Shown one piece after another: positions 25,901 to 36,967 of a DNA stretch of 64,000 nucleotides. Below the pieces are notes generated by a model, which was not told the DNA's origin, did no database searches, and was given only the letters and a program-made list of their open reading frames with translations. Source of the DNA: Escarpia spicata (Eukaryota; Annelida; Polychaeta; Sabellida; Siboglinidae); NCBI GenBank assembly GCA_963995525.1, contig OZ023214.1, positions 38,200,309-38,264,308 of the forward strand, written 5' to 3'. The translations under genes were made by a program, and so were the position numbers. The number at the start of each line of letters is the position of its first letter. Position 1 is the stretch's first letter.

Positions 25901-26465
25901 TAGTAACAGTGTGCCGATGGCGACATCTGGAGGTACAATTCATGCAGCACTGTTTAGCAACAATGTACCAGTGGCGGACTCTAGTAACAGTTTCGGGGCG
26001 CCAGCACCAGTGCGAATGCCGTCGATACGCCCAAATGCAATGCGAAACCGAAAGAAACTTCTCGAGGTCTTGCAGCGATACGAGGATCGTATCAAAACGC
26101 AACGGCGTGATGGCGCTCCCCAGCGAGACCTTGTTAACGAACCAGTGGCAGCCATTTTTAACCTGATGGCTCCACCGGCTTCATTGCAAAATACAGTGCC
26201 TCTAAACCCAATGTACATGCATGTGCTTGACATCAGCAAAGCGGTGAGTAAACAAAGCGTCACGTGGCTTCCTCTGAACACAAACTGTGACAAGAATGCC
26301 CCAGAAGAGACTATCTTCTACTCGTTGATTGAAGGGCGTGGGGAGCTTATCATGTTTGGCGGCATCCAGGCGGACCTGGGTGGAATGCAGCGTGGACTTG
26401 ATGTCAAACAACAGACAGTCAGTAACAGTGTACATTTCCTCAGGAGAGAACATGTCTTGAGGTAA
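10976..26465 (+). CDS. fbxo42: FBXO42, F-box and kelch-repeat protein, eight exons
   Basis: Exons are 10976-11114, 20137-20370, 20907-21010, 21807-21964, 22965-23061, 23560-23616, 24505-24618 and 25671-26465; all are GT-AG, phases agree, total 565 residues (human 717). Exon 1 encodes the F-box ([20 protein letters not shown], then VCRDWHNIM). Kelch double-glycine strands follow: MFVFGGC (exon 2), LILFGGW (exon 3), MIVFGGS (exon 4), ILILGGC (exon 6). [18 protein letters not shown] spans exons 7-8. A Pro/Ser-rich linker leads to a last block, [12 protein letters not shown] and [11 protein letters not shown], matching the vertebrate C-terminus. FBXO42 (JFK) is a substrate receptor of SCF ubiquitin ligases; human targets reported include p53. 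The start has a good context (A at -3, G at +4). The final codons ([11 protein letters not shown]) are amplified just downstream as a minisatellite. The linker is shorter than in vertebrates. Confidence 0.9.
11460..15560 (-). mobile_element. CR1/L2-like LINE, nearly full length, inactivated
   Basis: ORF1 runs from 15556 to about 14532 with one frameshift near 14730. It has a PHD-type finger ([20 protein letters not shown], then ISWYCKSC), a coiled coil ([20 protein letters not shown]) and a C-terminal nucleic-acid-binding-like region. ORF2 begins near 14446 with an AP-endonuclease ([42 protein letters not shown]). It continues into a reverse transcriptase ([34 protein letters not shown]) and a C-terminal domain ending near 11530. 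Defects include an in-frame TGA at 13946-13948, a frameshift near 13035, the catalytic FADD box reading FAVD, and frameshifts near 12130 and 11720. The PHD-bearing ORF1 suggests the CR1/L2/Crack lineage; the exact clade is not resolved. Confidence 0.85.
16160..16992 (-). mobile_element. 5'-truncated LINE fragment (ORF2 C-terminus)
   Basis: A minus-strand frame reads [20 protein letters not shown], then [36 protein letters not shown] and [12 protein letters not shown]: the post-palm thumb and C-terminal region of a non-LTR reverse transcriptase. Endonuclease and catalytic palm are missing. Confidence 0.8.
17170..19760 (+). mobile_element. LINE (endonuclease plus reverse transcriptase), degraded
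   Basis: The plus-strand frame from 17212 gives the endonuclease end ([40 protein letters not shown]) and a Lys/Arg-rich linker. Reverse transcriptase follows: [53 protein letters not shown] and [11 protein letters not shown] with an intact FADD. The thumb is [12 protein letters not shown] in another frame, and the C-terminus continues to about 19720. Defects are a TGA near 17959, frameshifts near 18330 and 19157, and 5' truncation of the endonuclease. Confidence 0.85.
22547..22893. mobile_element. TTAA-flanked MITE, copy 1 (FBXO42 intron 4)
   Basis: About 347 bases between TTAA tetramers, with inverted ends reading AAGGAAGCAGACTGTTC on the left and, inverted, AAGGGAGACAGTCTGTTTC on the right. 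Internal sequence matches the copies at 34940 and 35857. The right end is 71 bases from exon 5. Confidence 0.7.
24690..24995 (+). mobile_element. tRNA-headed SINE family 1, plus copy (FBXO42 intron 7)
   Basis: A tRNA-like head (GTGGCTAGAGCATCGGACTC as A-box region; GGTCGAACC as degraded B-box) is followed by a body and the tail GCGCTATATAAGAACTTAC. The segment GATGGTGTTCGATTGAA to GCCAGGGAGTAAAGTGTAAA is shared with the inverse copy at 48.6-48.9 kb. Confidence 0.8.
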
Positions 26466-27025
26466 TGACATCAGTCTCAATTAAGTGTACATAAGGCAAC
26501 CGTGTACACTTCCTTAGGACAGAACATGTCTTGAGGTAATGACATCAGTCTCAATTAAGTGTACATAAGGCAACCGTGTACACTTCCTTAGGACAGAACA
26601 CGTCTTGAGGTAATGATATCAGTCTCAATGAAGTGTACATAAGGCAACCATGTACACTTCCTTAGGACAGAATATGTCTTGAGGTAATGACAGTCTCAAT
26701 TAACTGTACATAAGGCAACCTTGTACACTTCCTTAGGACAGAACATGTCTTGAGGTAATGACATCAGTCTCAATGAAGTGCACATAAGGCAACCGTGTAC
26801 ACTTCCTTAGGACAGAACATGTCTTGAGGTAATGATATCAGTCTCAATGAACTGTACATAAGGCAAACTTGTACACTTCCTTAGGACAGAACATGTCTTG
26901 AGGTAATGACATCAGTCTCAATGAAGTGTACATAAGGCAACCTTGTACATTTCCTTAGGACAGAACATGTCTTGAGGTAATTACATCAGTCTCTGTGAAG
27001 TGTATATGACACTGTCCTAAGAACA
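26440..27025 (+). repeat. 74-75 bp minisatellite derived from the FBXO42 end
   Basis: Eight units of about 74-75 bases. Each contains GAACATGTCTTGAGGTAAT, the codons for the FBXO42 C-terminus plus its stop; unit 1 is the coding copy itself. Later units still read VHFLRTEHVLR-stop in one frame. Confidence 0.92.
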
Positions 27026-27560
27026 GTCGCATGATTTGTTACACCACATACAGTGTATTTTGTTTGTTGTACAGGGGCTTGTACATGAATTTTAAACTGT
27101 TTGCCCAAGTGATATTTATTTGTTGAAATAAGGTTAACTATTATTTGTCATTCATATAACTATGTTCTCAGAACTGTAGAATGCTATTCAAAGTCTCCTG
27201 GCTCTATTTCAGCAATTTCCGGACTCCAAGTATTTGAAAATGCGTGTATCCTTAAGATTAGTCCATGTTTGTCATGTTTCATACTCTCCACTACACGTAG
27301 ATCTGTTGATGCAGGTAATGTGCCCAGTAATCTTTAGAATAAACACAAATTGACCAGTTTTTGTAGAGTAAATGCTGTCTATGGGTAATTTAGATGCGCT
27401 GATATCAGACCTAGGGCCGAGTACATTTTCATGAGTACGAGTATTTTGACAATGGATGAGTATGAGTACATTCCTAAAAGCTTAGTACGAGTACAAGTAC
27501 GGATACATTCTCACAAGTACGAGTAAAAGTATGAGTACATTAAAAAAAATTAAATATAAA

Positions 27561-28607
27561 TCAGGAGAGAACATGTCTTGAGGTAATGACATCAGTCTCA
27601 ATTAAGTGTACATAAGGCAACCGTGTACACTTCCTTAGGACAGAACATGTCTTGAGGTAATGACATCAGTCTCAATTAAGTGTACATAAGGCAACCGTGT
27701 ACACTTCCTTAGGACAGAACATGTCTTGAGGTAATGATATCAGTCTCAATGAAGTGTACATAAGGCAACCATGTACACTTCCTTAGGACAGAATATGTCT
27801 TGAGGTAATGACAGTCTCAATGAACTGTACATAAGGCAACCTTGTACACTTCCTTAGGACAGAACATGTCTTGAGGTAATGACATCAGTCTCAATGAAGT
27901 GCACATAAGGCAACCGTGTACACTTCCTTAGGACAGAACATGTCTTGAGGTAATGACATCAGTCTCAATGAAGTGTACATAAGGCAACCTTGTACACTTC
28001 CTTAGGACAGAACATGTCTTGAGGTAATTACATCAGTCTCTGTGAAGTGTATATGACACTGTCCTAAGAACAGTCGCATGATTTGTTACACCACATACAG
28101 TGTATTTTGTTTGTTGTACAGGGGCTTGTACATGAATTTTAAACTGTTTGCCCAAGTGATATTTATTTGTTGAAATAAGGTTAACTATTATTTGTCATTC
28201 ATATAACTATGTTCTCAGAACTGTAGAATGCTATTCAAAGTCTCCTGGCTCTATTTCAGCAATTTCCGGACTCCAAGTATTTGAAAATGCGTGTATCCTT
28301 AAGATTAGTCCATGTTTGTCATGTTTCATACTCTCCACTACACGTAGATCTGTTGATGCAGGTAATGTGCCCAGTAATCTTTAGATTAAACACAAATTGA
28401 CCAGTTTTTGTAGAGTAAATGCTGTCTATGGGTAATTTAGATGCGCTGATATCAGACCTAGGGCCGAGTACATTTTCATGAGTACGAGTATTTTGACAAT
28501 GGATGAGTATGAGTACATTCCTAAAAGCTTAGTACGAGTACAAGTACGGATACATTCTCACAAGTACGAGTAAAAGTACGAGTACATAAAAAAAAAATTA
28601 AATATTA
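27561..28607 (+). repeat. Tandem duplicate of the FBXO42 tail, 3' UTR and hAT left end
   Basis: From TCAGGAGAGAACATGTC at 27561 the sequence repeats 26440-27560 nearly base for base. The second block has seven minisatellite units instead of eight. A possible AATAAA at 27338-27343 reads ATTAAA in the second block. Confidence 0.92.
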
Positions 28608-29557
28608 AATAATAACGTATTTTATTAATTAATCTAACTCAGCACAAGTGAATGTGCAATGGCAGTTGATCAATATTTTGTTTGAGGAAAACTGTGAAAA
28701 ACCTCTTTATTTTGTTGGTATTAATTTCAGTGGCATCCTATGATCTTATCATCTATTTGTCATTGCACCGAATGAACACGAGTTGTTCAAGGTTGAGTCT
28801 TGATTAGCCTGCACCGTTCAGGGCGGAATACTTAGAAGTTTTGCAATTTATATTTTCTGATCGTAGACTACTGGTTTTAGAGAGGATTAGCACATGTCCA
28901 TATAATAGGTTCAAAATCTCCTTTGGACTTTTTTAGTCAGGCTGAAGGCATCGGATTATACTAGTATAGGAGGCAGTCTGACTTGAGCCACCTTATACTT
29001 CTACAGAGGAAGACTGGCAGTTCTTGTTCTTAGCAGTTAGCACTGTCAGCCAGTGCCCAGTGGCATGGTCTCCAGAGTACATCAAAGGCATTTCCTGTCT
29101 AAATGGTGAGTTAACTGCTAATTGACTCTTTAAGGACATCCTGGTGGCTTAATTGAACAAACAGGTTTATGGCCTGAACTGGTAGCTTAGTATTATTGTG
29201 CACTTAACAGGGTGTTTCTGACTGGAAAAAGATGCTGCCTGTTGCCATGTTTGGGTATCATAGTCATGGTTATCAGAGAATGAGGTTGCACAATGTGTAT
29301 GGATGGTAAGGTGGTATTCTATCAGAAATAAAAACTGTTTACAAATAGGTGAACATTGAATTATTTCAGGAAAGTTTCATTTTATAACTACAAATAAATT
29401 TATTTTCCCCAGTACATATTGAGAAAGTACTCAGATGTACTCGTAATGTACTTGTAAAATCTGAGTACAATGAGTATGAGTACATGACCCATAAGTTTTA
29501 CAAGTACGAGTACTTCAAAAATGTAGTCGAGTACCGAGTACTTTCGCCCCAGGTGTG
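28453..29557. mobile_element. Non-autonomous hAT element, about 1.1 kb
   Basis: A perfect 8-base target duplication GCTGATAT flanks it (28445-28452 and 29558-29565). Ends are inverted: CAGACCTAGGGC on the left and, inverted, CACACCTGGGGC on the right, followed by GAGTAC-rich subterminal repeats. No transposase frame is visible. A 155-base piece of the left end also sits at 27406-27560, preceded by the same GCTGATAT. Confidence 0.85.
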
Positions 29558-29879
29558 GCTGATATATGTGCTACCATGTGATTGTTTCTCAAAAGCATCT
29601 GTCGAACTGACATAGTTGCCGCTATAATAATAGGAACACGTCTAAAGTGCCATAAATTTACATAAATCCATTTGGAGGTGCTTCAAGTATATAATGATAT
29701 ATGTATGCAGAACATTAGTAAGTTACGTAAAATTAATTATATTAAATTAGTTAAAATAAATGACTATGTAAATAAATAAATAAATAAAAAATGATCACTA
29801 AAGGGAGTTAAAATATAACGATAATAAATAAGTAAATACATTGTGTAAAATTAGTATAAAAACATGTACAAGATAATAA

Positions 29880-30700
29880 TAAAATTAAATGAACTGACTG
29901 GTCGTGCCTAAGCAATCCGGAAAAGATGCGTTTTCAAGTCTTTTGAAAGTCACAAGGCAATCGCCACCAACAAGTTGTCTTCATCTCGCTTGGAAGTGAA
30001 TTCCACAATTGTGGAGCAGATACCAAGAAAGTTCTGTCTTCTTGAGATCCGGTGTGACATGGTCCCATCTGTGGCAGCAGACCACCAGCCGAGCAGCAGC
30101 ATTTTGCACTCTTTGCAGCTTGTTGATTAGGCAGCCGAGGATGCCATGTAGCAGACAGTTTGCAGTCATTTCCCTATATAACAAGAGAGTACATAAGATG
30201 GACTGCAGCTTTCTGTGTTAGGCACGATCAGATCGACGCAGTGTTCCGCAGATGATAGTAGGCTATGCAGTAGATGTGCTTTACATGACTGACCATCGAC
30301 ATTTCTGAATCGAATACAACGCCGATGTTTCTGGTAGTAGGACATGGCGTTATGTCGCAGTCGCCAGTTTTTATCACAGTGATGTGTTTCGTTTGATTCT
30401 TTCGTTATGCTAACACAAGTGCGACCGTTTTATCATCATTCGCCTTCAGTCGATTATCAACAGTCCACATGCAGACGTCATTGATGCAGTACTCAATTCG
30501 GCATAGAGACAACATTCTGTTGGTTTCGGTCATCTCAAATTTGATGTATAGCTGGGTATCGTCAGCGTAGAGATGGAAACCTAGGTTATATCGTCTGATG
30601 ATATCACCGATAGGTGCTGTGTACGAAGAGAACAGCAGAGGGCCAAAGGCCCCAGCATCAATCCTTGAGGAACGCTGGTTTTCCTATACAGGAACAACTA
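29880..30700 (-). mobile_element. L2/CR1-like LINE fragment with intact YADD
   Basis: The minus strand reads PQGLMLGP, then HLYADDTQLYIKFE (palm), WTVDNRLKANDDKT, a CPTTRNIGVVFDSEMSM thumb, and LQRVQNAAARLV with WDHVTPDL near the 3' end. It has frameshifts and stops and is truncated at both ends. Confidence 0.75.
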
Positions 30701-32091
30701 CATCATTTATTATATAACAATATCTGTTGAGTGGTCAATGTGAGACTAAACATGCCCAGCATGGCTGGTGCATGGCAGGCCAGATGCAATGGAGTATATG
30801 GCAGAATTTAATAAAATTTAAGATCTGATTGATGTGTGTATTCTTTAATACACACATCACACTGTTGTGACATACAGATGTGTTTAGTTCAACTACAGAC
30901 ATGTCAAGTCAAACTTATCTTCTGCAAGATGATGTTCATGAGATGAATGTATATATTGAAGATATTGCATGTTTGTGCTGTTTTTATTGTGTATGCACAC
31001 TCCACATGAAATGTGAGCAGATATGCTGGTTTTAGTACTGAGCTATAAATGATATGTGACAATTGTTCTGTTGAATCAGTTTGTTCTTAAACAATTATCG
31101 ATTTGTTCACAATGTCTGTGTAAACATGTTCAATCAAGCATCACTATATTATGTTTTAATACTAATAAAGATACATATTCTCAGCTTACCCGGTAGTAAC
31201 TATTGCATGGATCACTGTTAATCTGATATGAACATGTCAGAGGTGCCAAATTAAATAGAGGTTGCCTGTTCCTATTTTGATTTTGTTCTATTGCAATACT
31301 GGTTCTGAGCCATGAAACAGAAAACTAAGAATTGGGAGTAAGGAGGGTGTGGGGGAAAGGAAAACTCACCCCAAAATTTGGCATCAATGGTGCCTTATGC
31401 CACTGTTTTTGTAGCCAGGTTTTAAGGAAACAGTGGAGTTGTTTAAAACAAGAAATGAAGGAAATCTGACAAAAAAAACCTTTCCAAAGCAGGATACTCG
31501 GCACCTATGACATGTTTTCACAAACACTGCCAAATCATGTCCCAACTCCAGGCTTTTTGCCGCAGCATTACGTTTCACAAGATCTCTCCAGTGTTCAAAC
31601 GTCTATATCATGTTGTCATACAGGTGATCCACATAAGGAATTCCTCATTTTTCACACTGAAAAGTACATACTATTAATACAAAAATACACATGCTAATCT
31701 AACATTCTTTACAACACTGCTCTGCATAGATCATCTCCAGTTATAACAGGTTTGAAATAGTACAATGTCGACCATACTCACACGCCAGGGGGCGCTGCGG
31801 ATTACACCAGTCTCTGTACCCCCGGCGGATCTCGTTGCCAAACTGAAGACATAGTTACACACTATACCATTCAGGGACTCACGAGAATGGTCAAATGGGT
31901 AATTATATTGGGATTCCTGGAACTTGAGTGCTTCGTCTTGGAACTGAAGCACGGACCGGATGGGTGTCTGCACTGTTCTCACAGGTGGTACGGCCAGTTT
32001 GATTCAGCTAACTTCCATACAATTCGTAGGAGATCTGCCACAGATAGTGTACGTAGTCACCACCTCTGGCTTGCAAGGATGATGGCGACTA
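30701..32091. other. CEP15 3' flank, no gene recognised
   Basis: AT-rich, with only short open frames. A strong CTCF-like motif lies at 31783-31797 (listed separately). Confidence 0.5.
31783..31797 (+). promoter_or_regulatory. CTCF-like motif downstream of CEP15
   Basis: CGCCAGGGGGCGCTG matches the classical CTCF core closely. It lies about 300 bases past the CEP15 stop, between the two convergent genes. Binding is inferred. Confidence 0.45.
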
Positions 32092-35000
32092 TTACACAGA
32101 CGACGAGCTCTTGGATCGTTGCTCATACTTGAGTTGATCCTCGTACCACATTGGGAAGATGCTCTTCACCATTGACCAGTAGTTTTTCTACAAGATCACA
32201 CCAAACAACACAGTGTAATGAGTGTATATATATTCCAAGTATGATTTGCACATGTCTGACCCGCCACAGTTAACTGTATATTAGCCAATTCTTTACACGA
32301 GCAAAAAGTAGCTGTCCAAGTCATGTTCCTTCATTTTTGTGATTTTGGCAGAAATGCATAACTTATAATCTCATATTTAAATGTCTAGTTTATGTTCCTC
32401 AACAAACAATCCAAAACTGATCAAATTCATGCATTTACGAACCCATTCTATTATATTAAGTCGCAAAATGGTGAAATGGAATTTTGTACCTTTTTGGATT
32501 CCACAGATCAAGAGCTTTAAAATTATACCTTATTTGGTTTATTGCTAAAATTGAACCAAACTTTAAACCAGCAGCATTTTGAGAAACAAGGTCATTTTAA
32601 CTAACATCGTCTATTGTTTGCTGATCAGGTTATCTTGCCGGAGGCAGCCAACAACATACACTGTAAATGATGACGAAACAAATAAAAAGGATAAAATAAT
32701 TACATTGCCATGAATTTACAATAATTTCAAGTACTAATGTGTTTGGCTGCAAAACTGAAACCAGCTGAGCTGCCAAGTGTAGATTGTTCCTATTTTTGTA
32801 ATGTTTTATCCTGATGTAGTAATTTGTAAAGTCAGCAAACACGTTGTAGTATCCTACTGTCACGTTCACAACCTACAGATAAACTGATTATTTATTTCTC
32901 TTAAATACTGCTGTGATCATGTTATTGAACCATAATTTTAGAAACTCACCTTCAAAATGTGGAAGTTTGTATGGTCCGGTTCGCTGACTTCATCCGACAG
33001 ATCAGCTTTGCACTGTTTGATGTCCTGAAATGATTTAAAAACTGCCTTTAAAACATGTAAGTTAGGTGCAGTCATATTTTCATGGCCAGCAAACTAGACT
33101 TTAGATAACTAGTAACAGAGGTATGATGTAGTTTATGTACCAGTCAACCCCTTTTACATATGAACACATTATATTATATCAGTTATGGAATCACGAGTAA
33201 TTACCATGCAGACTTCAAGCAATGCCAAATCTGGATGTGAAACTGAAGGGCAATTCTAGAATCTGAATTGGAATCAGTTGATGTGAATAAAATCATAATT
33301 AGAATTTTTCATGATGGAATCAAAACTATTTTTTTTACGGGAATTGACATGTTTGTGTCATTTCACTGACATTGGTTTTTTTTATTGGTGGGGCTCAACA
33401 TTTTATCAATTTTGAATTTAGAAAGGAGGAATTAGTTTGGTTTATAAAAATGAATCTGCATTTAGGGGTGGTATCATAATTGTGCAGTGTAGTATTTTGT
33501 ATTGGTTCAAACCATCACACACCCAACCAGTATATGCTTTATTTCAGTTAGGTTATGTTTATGGGTAATAACAAGTGTAATCTGAATAAAAATTGTAAGT
33601 GTAATAAACTTGCAACGGGTTGGTTACAAGTTTTTTTTAGAGTGGGAGGCTTAGCCCCACAATATTTTATAGATGTCTTTGGTGTGCTTCATTAGAGTTG
33701 CAACTTCCGAGGTGAAACTGCATCATGTTGTGGTAGATCTCGGAAAATCTCCAACAGCATCGCTTCCTCTAATCAATCATGTCATGTCCAACAACAATCA
33801 TCCAAGGTGAGTGAGACTAGCAAAAATTTGGAACATGAAATCACTGGGAATAATCTCCAACACCCATGTCCCAATAATCAATTAATTCCAATGCTTATAG
33901 ATGCATACTGTTGAGGATTGTTGTGATTCTGTCCGCGTGTGTCAACATTATTGCAGTTGGACAGGAAATGTTCACAGTGAAATAAATCTGTATGCTAATC
34001 AAAGCTCTTCTGAGCAAAATTGATTTCACATTTCTCATAAATATTTTCACCACAAACAAGCCTGGCAAATAAAAACAGTGAACATTAAAAAAACATGTGA
34101 GTCCATTAAAAATTGACACAAATTTAGTGGTTGAGGGTGTTCCCGCTTTTCCACGAATGCCTTTACACAAACAGAATATGCACCAACTTGTTACATACTT
34201 TCAGAAGTTCTTTGTTCCTGGTCATAGCTTTAGAATAGTCAGAAATGAATGAAGCAGCTCTGTCATCTTGCGTGTTATAGTATGTCTCAGCTCCCCGTAA
34301 AATAGCTTCTCGTCTCATCAATCTGAAACCAGAGAGGAAACATCATCTGCTACATGACTCACTTCCACATCACCGTCATATTCAAGCTTTTGTAGCATCT
34401 CTAGATAATAATAAACATTCTTTATTCATGATAACCTTATAAAATATACATTTTATTTTCCTAAGGGTTGTGAGTTTAAAACAAAGGTAGAGGTAAAATT
34501 ATACACAAAAACTGCAAAAAAAAATACACTGTATAATGCAGTAAAGATATAAAAAAACAAAAAATTTATGACATTTAAAAAAATAGAATCTCACAAAGAA
34601 TATTGGTAACATATATAGCATCAATAAATAAACTAAAACAAAGGCTTTGTGAACATTTTCATTGTGTTGCATGTCACTGTTGCTTAGTCGAATATGTTGT
34701 GCAAGTATGATGCTTTAAAAGCACTTTTAGAAGTACAGTTTCTTATTTCTGGGTTTAGATCATGTGTTTCAGTCTCCGTGCCTGTACGAAAATTTATATA
34801 CATACATAAATTAAAGCAGTGTTCACCTCATTACCAGAAGGTACTGCATGGGTTCAAACTAAATAGAGGCTATGCAAACAATTAAGTAAGTTTTGAGTCG
34901 ACTGACATCAACCTCAAGTTTACTGCCATCCCCCTAAATTTAAAAGGAGGCTATCTGTTCCCTTGTTTATAACTAATTAATTATTATTAATTAATTATTA

Positions 35001-36817
35001 TTACTATTAATTAATTAATATATTGTTCTTTTAAAAGACAATAATACATTGATGGTATACAGTCTGCCAAACTGTGTTTACTTACTTTAAATAGTAAGCC
35101 CGTAACAATGTTTGCAATTTGAAAGTTTCCAAACCGAAACATGTACAAATGGTAAACAAAACTTCCAGTTTCAAGACAAGTTTTATTGGAAATGTTGCCA
35201 AGTCGGTTAACTGCATTACACTACCGATGTCCCATTTCCCACATTCACACAGCAGACTTCCTGTTACAAATTAATTTGCCTGTTAATTCGGTTTAAAGGA
35301 ACTGACTGCCTCCATTTAATTAAAATTATACACCGGCATAAAGTTTTCACGAGAACCAACATTGCGCTGAAGTTGTGTCATTGAGTATACTAATATGAAG
35401 GTCAGCCGTTTTTTTAAGTTAGATAAAAGTTACTGTTCAAAATTGATTACCAGATATCACAACAACCTAGACCTTTGCGAAGCCATAACAAGTTATACAC
35501 AAATACAGCCACAGGTTGCAACAATAATATCATGTAAACAAGTCATAATTAAGTAATTTAAGTTTAACTTTTCATCGCTAACATATTGAAGAATTATTTG
35601 GCTGTGAACAACTGCAACTCTGTGTGAAACTAGACTCAAGCTAATATGAACTTAAATGTGGCTGTTAATGATGGTAATACCTTGTTAATTAAAGAGTGAA
35701 CAAGTGTCCTTAGATATTAGCATTTATGTGAGTGTTTCTCTGACTGTTTTGATGATGGATTGATTGTGAAACACCACTTTTAATTTTGATCATAATATTA
35801 TGTAGAGTTAAATTTTACAAAGTGAAATTGTGCTACCGCTTTATGTCTATGAGCTTTTAAAAGGAGGCAGTCTGTTCCTAGTTTAATTGTCATTTATTAA
35901 TTAATATAATGTTAAGACGATCTACTAACCATGAACATAAACTGCGTGCCAAATTGTGTTTAGTAAGCCCATAACAACGATCGCAATTTGAAGGTATGAC
36001 CACAGGAACATGTTGAAATAGTAAGCAAAACATCCTGTTTCTGGCACCCAGTTTTGAAACAAGGTTTATTGGCAATACGGCCGAGTCGGGTCGAGGTAAC
36101 TGCTATACCCTTTGATCTTCAACTTCCCCACGTTAAACATAGTAGACTTCCTGTTATAAATGACTATGCCCGCTAATTCCGGTGGGTGAGACTATGTCCG
36201 TTTATTATTATAAACAGTTATTAATGTTAGTAAAATGGGCCCCGCCCCCAGATGACAGAATACCATATTGGCTTCGGCTTAAAGTTAATGCCAATGGCCA
36301 TAATAATGTCAAGCGCTTAAATTAAATGATGTGTCAACGCAAAATTTGAGCGAAAGTTTGTTTCACTTTTCGTTAAAAAACTTGGAGAATTAACCCGATT
36401 AAAAACGCCGAAATCATGCGACCGAGCGATAATACACGATAGTGGGACGTAAAAGAACCACTCAGTCCACTGAGCCTGAGGACGACAAGCACCCTGGCAG
36501 TGACCACCCTCAGTGCCAGCATAGAAAGGTCGGCTTGGCGATAATGTTCTGAAAAAGGATGACTAGTTGAATGAGACCTCATAAGATCATAACATATAAC
36601 CACACTATATACAGACTAGTCAGTTAATAGAACGTTGCCGAGTGCTGGAAACAACTAGAACTACTACTAGTCTACTACTACTAGTACAACTACAAGAACT
36701 AGAATAGTGATGTTAAACGAATTTGAAACTGCGCGTACTCGTTACTCACAGTTCTTCGTGCCGTTGATTAAGCTCAACTTCTTTAGCTAACCATGTTTCA
36801 ACACACTTGTCGCTCAT
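32092..36817 (-). CDS. C3orf14/CEP15-like small coiled-coil protein, four exons
   Basis: Exons are 36817..36750, 34322..34199, 33024..32950 and 32187..32092 (stop TAA 32092-32094). All are GT-AG, phases join exactly, and the product is 120 residues; human C3orf14 (CEP15) has 128. The start reads MSDKCVETWLAKEVELNQRH. Exon 2 continues with LMRREAILRGAETYYN and AMTRNKELLK, exon 3 with DIKQCKADLSDEV, and exon 4 opens KNYWSMVKSIFPMWYEDQ and ends in a Ser tail. The order LAKE-RHEE, LM, NxxLLKDI, then YW-SV..I.P.WxxxL follows the human protein from memory. It is predicted mostly helical and soluble. The human protein is described as centrosomal, with its role unclear. It is too split to show as one open frame. 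An apparent extra exon near 32.85 kb was left out because including it destroys the family match. Confidence 0.68.
33025..34198 (-). other. CEP15 intron 2, no feature seen
   Basis: AT-rich intronic sequence; no repeat family or exon recognised. Confidence 0.5.
34940..35319. mobile_element. TTAA-flanked MITE, copy 2 (CEP15 intron 1)
   Basis: TTAA then AAGGAGGCTATCTGTTCC at the left, and GGAACTGACTGCCTCC then TTTAA at the right (inverted: GGAGGCAGTCAGTTCC). Interior words such as GTAAACAAAAC and TTTATTGGAA are shared with copies 1 and 3. Confidence 0.78.
35857..36210. mobile_element. TTAA-flanked MITE, copy 3 (CEP15 intron 1)
   Basis: The left end TTAAAAGGAGGCAGTCTGTT is best preserved here; the right end is degraded near 36207. 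The interior is collinear with copies 1 and 2. Confidence 0.72.
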
Positions 36818-36908
36818 GTTCAAATTATCCAGGAAATCAGTTTACACAGTGCTTCGATTGCTTTGGTCGTTAGGTACGCGAAACCCTTGTTTTGAAAATG
36901 ATCATAAT

Positions 36909-36967
36909 CACTAGGTGGCGCAATCAATAGTTGTGAAATCATCGGTGTGCATTCTCACTAGGTGGCG
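36909..36967 (+). promoter_or_regulatory. Two direct CTCF-like motifs upstream of CEP15
   Basis: The 12-mer CACTAGGTGGCG occurs at 36909-36920 and again at 36956-36967, about 90-150 bases upstream of the CEP15 start codon. Both are plus-oriented and fit the CTCF core; binding is inferred. Confidence 0.45.

Noticed and set aside
26466..28607. CRISPR-like direct repeats
   Set aside because: Units are contiguous 74-75 bp minisatellite copies with no unique spacers, in an animal gene tail.
32800..32880. Possible extra CEP15 exon (VVNVTVGYYNVFADFTNYY)
   Set aside because: It has an AG before it, but including it breaks the match to C3orf14, whereas exons 3 and 4 join perfectly without it.
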